From positions 248,001-312,000 of the forward strand of contig NZ_SRXU01000001.1 in assembly GCF_004792695.1 (NCBI RefSeq): a stretch of 64,000 nucleotides of DNA, given 5' to 3'. The notes under the pieces are model-generated. The model was not told where the DNA came from and ran no database searches. It saw only the letters and a program-made list of their open reading frames with translations. This document shows, piece by piece, positions 58,419-64,000 of the stretch. Source of the DNA: Sphingomonas naasensis (GTDB taxonomy: Bacteria; Pseudomonadota; Alphaproteobacteria; Sphingomonadales; Sphingomonadaceae). Every line of letters begins with the position of its first letter. The stretch's first letter is position 1. The position numbers and the translations under genes were made by a program.

Positions 58419-59651
58419 ATGGCCCTGACCGCCCTCGCGATCAAAAGCGCCAAGAGTCGCGCCAAGCCCTACAAGCTAGCCGACAGCGACGGCCTCTATC
58501 TGCTGGTGACGCCCTCGGGCGGCCGCTGCTGGCGGATGAACTATCGCCATCTCGGCAAGCAGAAGACTCTGGCATTCGGCACCTGGCCCGACACCAGCCT
58601 TGCCGACGCTCGCGAGCGGCGCGATGCCGCGCGCAAGGTGCTGGGGCGGGGCGACGATCCGGCCGAGCAGATCAAGCTGGAACGCATCGCCGCAACCGTG
58701 GCGGCATCCAACAGCTTCAAGGCGGTCGCCGACGAATGGCTGACCAAGGCCGAGAAGGAAGGCCGTTCGGCGGTCACGATGAAGAAGCTGCGCTGGCTGC
58801 TCGACTTCATCAATGAGTCGATCGGCAAGCGCCCTATCGCCGCGATCTCCGCGCAGGAGCTGCTGATCATGCTGCGCAAGATGGAGGGCAAGGGCAAGTA
58901 CGAGACGGCCAAGCGACTACGCAGCACATGCAGCCAAGTGTTCCGCTACGCCATCGCCACGGCCCGCGCTGAACGCGACGTTGCCGCCGACCTGCGCGGC
59001 GCGCTGATCGCCCCCAAGCCGGTCCACCGCGCCGCAATCACCGGCCCCAAGGAAGCAGGCGGCTTGCTCCGCGCCGTCGAGGCGTTCGAAGGGCATCCCA
59101 ACACAAAGGCGGCGCTGCGGCTCATGCCGCATGTGTTCGTGCGGCCCGGCGAGCTGCGCCATGCCGAATGGAGCGACTTCGATTTCGACAAGGCGCTTTG
59201 GACGATTCCGCCGCACAAGACCAAGATGCGGCGGGCGCATACCGTCCCCCTCTCCCACCAAGCGCTCGCCATCCTCGAAACCATCGAGCACGACGCGGAG
59301 TATAGCCGTTTCCTGTTCCCCTCCCTGCGGTCAGTGGATCGGCCGATGTCGGAGAACACGATCAACGCGGCGCTGCGACGCATGGGCTTCGCTCAGGACG
59401 AGATGACGGGCCACGGCTTCCGGGCGATGGCAGCGACGCTATTGAACGAGATGGGGCTATGGCATCCCGACGCGATCGAGCGCCAACTCGCCCACTGCGA
59501 CAACAACGCCGTCCGCCGAGCCTACGCCCGGGGCGAATATTGGGACGAGCGGGTCAAGATGATGCAGCACTGGTCCGACCATCTCGATTTCCTTCGCGAT
59601 GGCGCCAAGGTGCTCAAGGGCAAGTTTGGAAAGGCCCGAAGGCGGCTATAG
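58419..59651 (+). CDS. tyrosine integrase of P4 type (DUF4102 + phage integrase)
   Basis: Protein of 410 residues. The N-terminal DUF4102-like domain (LTALAIKSAKSRAKPYKLADS, FGTWPDTSLADARERRD) precedes a SAM-like core binding region and a catalytic domain. Visible catalytic residues are the arginine in FVRPGELRHAEW, the lysine region HTVPLSHQ, the H-x-x-R in GHGFRAMA, the histidine in ERQLAHCD and the tyrosine in YARGEYWDER. It should insert the element into the tRNA-Glu 3' end. GGGAGA lies 8 bases before the ATG. Downstream genes are typical cargo. Confidence 0.95.
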   Translation: MALTALAIKSAKSRAKPYKLADSDGLYLLVTPSGGRCWRMNYRHLGKQKTLAFGTWPDTSLADARERRDAARKVLGRGDDPAEQIKLERIAATVAASNSFKAVADEWLTKAEKEGRSAVTMKKLRWLLDFINESIGKRPIAAISAQELLIMLRKMEGKGKYETAKRLRSTCSQVFRYAIATARAERDVAADLRGALIAPKPVHRAAITGPKEAGGLLRAVEAFEGHPNTKAALRLMPHVFVRPGELRHAEWSDFDFDKALWTIPPHKTKMRRAHTVPLSHQALAILETIEHDAEYSRFLFPSLRSVDRPMSENTINAALRRMGFAQDEMTGHGFRAMAATLLNEMGLWHPDAIERQLAHCDNNAVRRAYARGEYWDERVKMMQHWSDHLDFLRDGAKVLKGKFGKARRRL

Positions 59652-59729
59652 TCGCCGAATCTAGATCTTGAACTGGACCGTCTCCAGCGTGTCCCGTTTT
59701 TAGATTGCCGCCGGTCGAAGCGGCATCAT

Positions 59730-60029
59730 CTAAAGGTCAGGTTTCTCGATACCGAAAAATCTCCAAGGATCGCCGGAGCCGACAAGCAGCGCCACATTTT
59801 CGCCTGCGGGCGCCGCCGAGTCTTCCCAGCCACCCGGTGAGAGCGCTTCAATGGCACTGGTACCGGGGCCGGTGATATAGATTTCGGACTCGGCCTGTCC
59901 CGGCTCGCTTTTCATGAACATCGCGAGGCTTTCAGGCCCGCCGCTCGCCACCATGAGATTGCCGAAATGACCCTGTAACGCCGCCCATTCCGCGAGCGGC
60001 AGCGACTTAGTGCGCCACAACATATCCAT
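59730..60029 (-). CDS. hypothetical island protein
   Basis: Protein of 99 residues from ATG 60029, not recognised. A GGGGG run directly precedes this ATG, so another start two codons later (60023) is also possible; an in-frame ATG lies at 60062. No membrane segment or known motif is visible. It lies between the integrase and the PIN-like gene and is divergent from the latter (78 bases). It may be a small accessory, immunity or antitoxin protein; nothing in the sequence decides this. Confidence 0.55.
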   Translation of the reverse strand: MDMLWRTKSLPLAEWAALQGHFGNLMVASGGPESLAMFMKSEPGQAESEIYITGPGTSAIEALSPGGWEDSAAPAGENVALLVGSGDPWRFFGIEKPDL

Positions 60030-60107
60030 CCCCCATAGGCGAATACCATGGGCTGCAATCATGCCTCACCTGCTGCAAATTGACTAGGCGCGCGCTACCT
60101 ACCAGCG

Positions 60108-60968
60108 ATGGCAATGCTACTCGCTGACTCGAACGCGCTAGGTAATCCCCAGCTCAAAACCTATCTCGCCGCGTCCCGCGATCATAACATCGCGCTATCC
60201 GACCTCACGCTGGTTGAGATGCGGAAGGAACACGCCATCACCAATTCCCGCATGTCGCTGCGCATCGCTTCGCAATTCCCGTCGCAAGTGTTCGTGCTGA
60301 AGCGCGCCCACGAAATTTTGGAGCTGAACATGTCGGCCAGTGCCGACGTTAATGCCCTTTTCGACTACGTCGCAGGCGTGGAGCTGAACCAAGATATGCT
60401 GGACCTTTCGACGGTCCCAGTGCCTGAACGCCTGAAGGTTCGCATGGCGGCACTCGAACCGGAGGCGGCCAACGTCGTCGCGGAGTTGGGCAAGCAGATG
60501 CACGACCTTGAAGAGGCGCTTGTGGACATCACCAAGGAGTTCAAGCCCGATCAGGTGAAGCAATTGCGGACCGGGCGCGACGTCACGGAGGACACGCGGC
60601 AAACCCTTTTCCGGCTGCTGAAGGAAACGACTGCGCGATTCTTCATCGACAACCAACAGCCCCTGAACCGGAAGAGTATTTCGCTCACCGAAGCGCGCGG
60701 CATGTTCGCGTTCCGTTACTCGCTGTGTATGATGATCTATTACATTCTGTGGGTGCAGAATGGGCGGCAGGTAGGACGCCCCGAGCATCTGCGCGTGAAC
60801 GACGTGATAGATATGCAACTCGCCACCGTGGGCACCTATTTCAATGGCGTGCTGAGCACCGACAAGCTGGTATGGAATACATCGCACGCCGTTCGTGCGG
60901 TTCTCCGACAGTTTGGCGCCTTCGTTGGCGAGGATTGGGTTCTACCAGAGTCCTTAGCGGCGCACTAA
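60108..60968 (+). CDS. PIN-like domain protein, possible nuclease
   Basis: Protein of 286 residues. The ends resemble a PIN fold: MLLADSNAL with Asp7, then DLTLVEMRKE with Glu37, and a C-terminal cluster NDVIDMQLATVG (Asp232, Asp235) and FNGVLSTDK (Asp252), which together could chelate two metals. Between them lies a long helical insertion (residues about 60-220) not seen in short toxins of the VapC type, so this may be a PIN-like defence nuclease. It converges on the HEPN-like gene with stop codons overlapping by 4 bases. Function is inferred; no biochemical evidence. Confidence 0.65.
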   Translation: MAMLLADSNALGNPQLKTYLAASRDHNIALSDLTLVEMRKEHAITNSRMSLRIASQFPSQVFVLKRAHEILELNMSASADVNALFDYVAGVELNQDMLDLSTVPVPERLKVRMAALEPEAANVVAELGKQMHDLEEALVDITKEFKPDQVKQLRTGRDVTEDTRQTLFRLLKETTARFFIDNQQPLNRKSISLTEARGMFAFRYSLCMMIYYILWVQNGRQVGRPEHLRVNDVIDMQLATVGTYFNGVLSTDKLVWNTSHAVRAVLRQFGAFVGEDWVLPESLAAH

Positions 60969-62146
60969 GGAAGTTCCTGCGGATACCTAATCTCGAAGAT
61001 TGGCTTGCCCGTTTTCGCTTCACGGCAGATTGCGTGCATCAAGCTGCTGGCAGGCTGCGAGTCGATGAAGTTCTGCACGAAATTCTGCGTCATCTCGGTC
61101 GCCATCTTCCGGGTGACCTTGGTGCCGGGCATGTTGATGTTCGTGCGCCCTTGCTTTGGCTCACCGCCGTCGTCGTCAACATAGGTGTAGTCGATCCTGA
61201 GCACGATTATCGCTCCTGACTTCGTGGCCTCCGCAAAGTGCCGTGGTCCAAGCTCCTCCGCAAACATCGGCGCGGAATACTCCTCTGACAGATAGAAGCA
61301 GATCATGGAGCATAGCCATGATAGGTCGCGGGCTTCATCCTGCTTGTCTGGACTCCACGCCCCAGGTTTCCGCCGGTTGCTATGGAAGTAATGGCCCCGG
61401 CGCTCGATCAGGTGGTCGGCGATCTCTTCCGGCGTCAGTGATCGCCGCAAGAGGGTGCCAGTCGGAGTGGCAGGCCGTGTTCGATCCTCCCGAAAGTCAG
61501 CCGTTGCCAATTTGATCGCGTCCATGAGCGTCGCGTGGCCCTTGAACGCCTTTTCGAGGCCGGCCTTCTTGAACTGCCCGTCGCTGAAAAAAGCATCGAG
61601 GATCAGGAAGTAGTAGCGGAAGGCATCAATGTAGCGGGCCTCCTTCGATGCTTCGCGGGCGTAACTGGTCAACGTGGCAAAGAGTCGGTATCGTTCGTCA
61701 TACGGTTTCTCTGCAGCCATCATCGCTCTGGTGAAGTAGTCGTAAGTCAGCACGAGCGGACGGTCATCTGCCTCGCCATAGCTGAAATGGCTTATCGCAA
61801 TGGCGTCGTTCTCTTCCGGCGTTTCGCCTTCGTATTCGGCATCCGTCCGATCGAAAGCGACTTGAACGGGGAATAGTGCCTGCATGAAGCTGAAGCCATT
61901 CCGAACCTGCTGACGAAGCATCGTTTGCAGCGGATCGTTGACCGTAATTTTAGGAGGCTGCCCCGGCTTGTCCGGGTCGGTCAAGGCAGGTGCAAGGGTT
62001 GTGGGCTGCCCGGTGAAGGTGAACTTCAATGCCCTCACCATGTCGCCGTCTGATACCAACGTCATACGGGCGCCCAGCACATCAATCGGCCAATGGTCCA
62101 GCATGCGAATAGGCTGCTTCAAGTGGACCGTATAGCGCGCGATCAT
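60965..62146 (-). CDS. large unknown protein with HEPN-like R-x4-H motif
   Basis: Protein of 393 residues, not recognised in full. The first 130 residues are beta-rich. The middle has a long helix DAFRYYFLILDAFFSDGQF at about 174-192, then a helical stretch ending in IERRGHYFHSN with R250-x4-H255, the arrangement of HEPN RNase active sites. A second beta-rich region follows (IIVLRIDYTYVDDDGG). No signal peptide. It is 9 bases downstream of a 62-codon reading frame and in the same direction as the AlpA gene. Partner is probably the convergent PIN-like gene. Apea/MauJ-like HEPN families are possible relatives. Confidence 0.6.
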   Translation of the reverse strand: MIARYTVHLKQPIRMLDHWPIDVLGARMTLVSDGDMVRALKFTFTGQPTTLAPALTDPDKPGQPPKITVNDPLQTMLRQQVRNGFSFMQALFPVQVAFDRTDAEYEGETPEENDAIAISHFSYGEADDRPLVLTYDYFTRAMMAAEKPYDERYRLFATLTSYAREASKEARYIDAFRYYFLILDAFFSDGQFKKAGLEKAFKGHATLMDAIKLATADFREDRTRPATPTGTLLRRSLTPEEIADHLIERRGHYFHSNRRKPGAWSPDKQDEARDLSWLCSMICFYLSEEYSAPMFAEELGPRHFAEATKSGAIIVLRIDYTYVDDDGGEPKQGRTNINMPGTKVTRKMATEMTQNFVQNFIDSQPASSLMHAICREAKTGKPIFEIRYPQELP

Positions 62147-62155
62147 CCTGGAAAA

Positions 62156-62344
62156 CTACCGCGCCACCGCCCGGAGGCAACCTTCAACCTCGCGGATATG
62201 GTACAAAATCGGTGGCCCGCGAACGGTCGGTTTCGGGACTAGGCCCATTCCGCCGAACGGCCAAATTTGAGGCGCGAAGCCGCCTTCACTCGGCGACGTC
62301 TTGACCGCGCTCTCGCCCCGGGAGAGCGCGGTAGCAGACATCAT
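62156..62344 (-). CDS. possible small protein between alpA and the HEPN-like gene
   Basis: A 62-codon frame starting with ATG that overlaps the AlpA stop by 4 bases (ATGA) and ends 9 bases before the HEPN-like gene. The overlap is the only evidence for translation; composition (proline and glycine rich, no motif) does not support a folded domain. Uncertain. Confidence 0.35.
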   Translation of the reverse strand: MMSATALSRGESAVKTSPSEGGFAPQIWPFGGMGLVPKPTVRGPPILYHIREVEGCLRAVAR

Positions 62345-62544
62345 TCTGCACTATCACCTCGATAGGCCATCGGATCGGCGATCCAGCGGTTGATGGCGGA
62401 CTCGTGCCAGCCGGCGCCGTGAATGCTGATCTTCACCCGTTGGGGAAACGTGCCCTCACCCATCTTTCGATACAGGGTCGTACGGGAAAGCCCGGTGCGA
62501 GCGAGGACGGTCTTGAGACGGATAATCCTTTCGGTGTTGGACAT
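62341..62544 (-). CDS. AlpA family transcriptional regulator
   Basis: Protein of 67 residues. The winged helix-turn-helix of AlpA/excisionase-like proteins is seen: RLKTVLARTGLSRTTLYRKMGEGTFPQRVKI, followed by GWHESAINRWIAD. Such proteins activate or restrain integrase and cargo genes in integrative elements, and some act as directionality factors. It is followed by a 62-codon frame overlapping by 4 bases and preceded by a tandem-repeat region. Confidence 0.9.
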   Translation of the reverse strand: MSNTERIIRLKTVLARTGLSRTTLYRKMGEGTFPQRVKISIHGAGWHESAINRWIADPMAYRGDSAE

Positions 62545-62645
62545 GGGCTATACTTCCATACTCGGGGTTTAGCGAAGCTCCCCGAAACAGGATCGATAGC
62601 CTTGGGACGAAGTGCAAGAGTGCCAAAAACGGTGCCGGTGTACGG

Positions 62646-62691
62646 TGGCGGACTCTGGCGTCCCGTGGCGGCCCCTGTCGTCCGATGGCGG
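62646..62691. repeat. 2.3 copies of a 20-bp tandem repeat
   Basis: TGGCGGACTCTGGCGTCCCG at 62646-62665 is followed directly by TGGCGGCCCCTGTCGTCCGA at 62666-62685 and the start TGGCGG at 62686-62691. It lies 100 bases upstream of the AlpA gene. The 62545-62817 stretch holds no gene I support. Confidence 0.65.
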
Positions 62692-62817
62692 TGAAAAGAA
62701 ATTTTCCCACGCCGTCCCGGCAAGAGCTGATCGACTGTCGCCAACTCCCAGCGCAGACATCTCGTCCTGAATGCGAAGCAATTCCCGTACAGCGATTCGT
62801 GCCTGAATCAGAAGGAC

Positions 62818-63000
62818 CTACTGGGCTTCCTTCTTCTCCAGCCGATCCACTTCGCGCTCGACGACTTCACGGATGAACGCCGCTCGACGCTGCGGACCGA
62901 CCAGTTTGTCGATGCGCTCGCCCAATCCCTCCGGCAAACGGACCACAGTCGATTTCACTTTGAGCGGCGGCCTTCCCATGCCGCTGTCGTAGCCGGGCAT
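62818..63000 (-). CDS. ribbon-helix-helix DNA-binding protein
   Basis: Protein of 60 residues. The beta-strand KVKSTVVRLPEGLGERID and helices KLVGPQRRAAFIREVVEREVDRLEKKE fit CopG/Arc-type RHH repressors. An alternative ATG at 62979 gives 53 residues. The upstream inverted repeat at 63026-63082 is a likely self-operator. No toxin partner is recognised directly beside it; it could be a lone repressor or an antitoxin. Confidence 0.75.
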   Translation of the reverse strand: MPGYDSGMGRPPLKVKSTVVRLPEGLGERIDKLVGPQRRAAFIREVVEREVDRLEKKEAQ

Positions 63001-63025
63001 TGGATGCGATCAATCGGAAGCTGAA

Positions 63026-63082
63026 TAACCGATATCTCTTATTGCGAGTTTCTCGATAAAAGTCTATATCCGATATCGGTTA
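63026..63082. promoter_or_regulatory. 11-bp inverted repeat operator
   Basis: TAACCGATATC at 63026-63036 and GATATCGGTTA at 63072-63082 are exact reverse complements, 35 bases apart, in an AT-rich gap between the RHH gene (minus) and the 63145 gene (plus). Both arms include the palindromic CCGATATCGG core or part of it. Confidence 0.65.
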
Positions 63083-63144
63083 CTGAACCGCAGGGCTGGG
63101 CTTCTTCCGCTCCGGTGTCTGCGTCGATGCGATGAGGATAGGCG

Positions 63145-63768
63145 ATGACGGCGCTTGGCATCCGAAATGGCGGTCCCGAGCCGCAAGCCACAACGTCACG
63201 TAGATCGGTGCTGAGAGCACTGACGGCGCCGCTCGCAATTCCCGCGGGCGCAGTGGTCGCACCCGGGAGCGGCAGAATAGCTTCCCTGTTTGACGTCTAT
63301 GGTAACGAACCGATTGCTCTGAGGCGCAGCTGCGCAGGGCGCCGCCTCAGCCGCTTCCGCTATCACAACGCCGAAAGCTTCTTTCTCGGCATAGAGAAAG
63401 GCAGTGTGCGGCATCCGACCGACAGACTCTATCAGATCGGCATTGTGCTACAGCTTGGGCTGAGTGCGCACCTGCTCGATGTGGGGTTCGCCGATGCATG
63501 GTGTGCCCGCCATATCGGCCTAAACGTCGCCAGATCGCTCGCCTACGCCAATGCAACCGGCCTCCGCTTCGAAACGACCGACATGGAGCTGCTGACGGCG
63601 ATCCTCTCGCCGTACAGCAAGTGGCGCAATGCGAGTTCGCGCGATGTAGCCCCGGACTTTCCGTTCTCTGCCGAGGAACTCCAAATGCTGACCCGCGCGC
63701 TGCTCGATCGCGTGCATCAGGTGACCGGTCATCCGCGCCCACGTGGCTGGCAGAATCGCTTGCCGTGA
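63145..63768 (+). CDS. hypothetical protein with Tat-like N-terminus
   Basis: Protein of 207 residues, not recognised. SRRSVLRALTAPLAIPAGAVVA looks like a twin-arginine signal, though export of a protein of this composition is unsure. The middle holds SRFRYHNAESFFLGIE and YQIGIVLQLGLSAHLLDVGF helices; the end PFSAEELQMLTRALLDRVHQ is helical. Its stop overlaps the next gene's GTG by 4 bases (GTGA), so the two are coupled. AGGATAGGCG is the ribosome binding site. Confidence 0.65.
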   Translation: MTALGIRNGGPEPQATTSRRSVLRALTAPLAIPAGAVVAPGSGRIASLFDVYGNEPIALRRSCAGRRLSRFRYHNAESFFLGIEKGSVRHPTDRLYQIGIVLQLGLSAHLLDVGFADAWCARHIGLNVARSLAYANATGLRFETTDMELLTAILSPYSKWRNASSRDVAPDFPFSAEELQMLTRALLDRVHQVTGHPRPRGWQNRLP

Positions 63769-64000
63769 GGAAGGAGCGCGCCACGGCTGCCTACGAAGCG
63801 ACCGTGAATCCCGCCCCCGCCCGCGAGGTGATGGCGACGGCAGAGGAACTGGCACGGATGGAAGCAGCCCTGCTGACGCTGCCGCGTCTCACCCGCGAAG
63901 TGTTTCTAGCCCACCGGATCGACGATCTCAGCTATGCCGAAATCGCCGAGATCACCGGCCTCAGCGTGCGACAGGTCGAACGCAGAATGGCCGATGCCCT
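63765..64000 (+). CDS. sigma-70 region 4-like protein, 3' truncated
   Basis: Translation from GTG 63765 gives 78 residues before the window ends. The stretch LPRLTREVFLAHRIDDLSYAEIAEITGLSVRQVERRMADA has the helix-turn-helix of sigma-70 region 4 (as in ECF sigma factors), with the DDLSYAEIAEITGLS core. The N-terminal part is short, so this may be a sigma-like fragment or a small HTH regulator. Coupled with the preceding gene by a GTGA overlap. Confidence 0.75.
   Translation, partial: MRKERATAAYEATVNPAPAREVMATAEELARMEAALLTLPRLTREVFLAHRIDDLSYAEIAEITGLSVRQVERRMADA

Noticed and set aside
62545-62817. Short minus-strand frames in the gap upstream of alpA.
   Set aside because: They overlap each other in several frames, cross the tandem repeat and have no ribosome binding site or motif.

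Overview
The window is high-GC chromosomal DNA from an alphaproteobacterium, most likely Sphingomonas or a close relative. This rests on a CckA-type hybrid histidine kinase, several TonB-dependent receptors used for carbohydrate and metal uptake without SusD partners, many small alanine-rich secreted proteins, frequent GTG/TTG starts and short GC-rich palindromic repeats between genes. No rRNA, CRISPR array or insertion sequence was found.

Layout. Positions 1-24.2 kb are mostly housekeeping: a partial MOSC protein, an exported amidohydrolase, cckA with a one-domain response regulator, an M13 peptidase, smpB with a DUF2062 gene, a TonB receptor, dapA diverging from a soluble lytic transglycosylase, greB, acylphosphatase, DoxX, a co-directional minus-strand run from ettA through an M28 peptidase to a putative zinc protease, a second M28 peptidase, a small lipoprotein and a dicarboxylate symporter.

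Positions 24.2-45.2 kb form a carbohydrate locus that looks built for alpha-mannose-containing glycans. It has three GH92 exo-mannosidases, one GH125 alpha-mannosidase, a GH2 and a GH43 enzyme, a large TonB-dependent receptor, two sugar transporters of the major facilitator superfamily, a ROK sugar kinase and a ROK-type repressor. The inferred flow is uptake of oligosaccharides by the receptor, periplasmic trimming by the hydrolases (two carry Tat-like signals), import of the monosaccharide by the transporters and phosphorylation by the kinase. An AT-rich dyad, AATT-N4-AATT, recurs upstream of three of its transcription units and may be the ROK operator.

Positions 45.4-58.2 kb hold tRNA-Pro and a CAU tRNA (probably Ile2), a polysaccharide deacetylase whose stop codon lies inside that tRNA gene, a histidine kinase, an Lrp-family regulator, a TPR protein, gyrA, DUF952, an ankyrin protein, and a DUF2946 gene next to a TonB receptor (possibly copper related). 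tRNA-Glu(CUC) closes the core region.

From 58.2 kb to the window end is the left part of an integrative element inserted at the 3' end of tRNA-Glu. It carries a P4-type tyrosine integrase behind an array of ATACCA motifs, a PIN-like protein converging on a protein with a HEPN-type R-x4-H motif, an AlpA-type regulator behind a 20-bp tandem repeat, a ribbon-helix-helix protein with an 11-bp inverted-repeat operator, an exported-looking unknown, and the start of a sigma-region-4-like gene. The PIN/HEPN pair is the best candidate for an undescribed, possibly defensive, system. The right end of the element lies outside the window.
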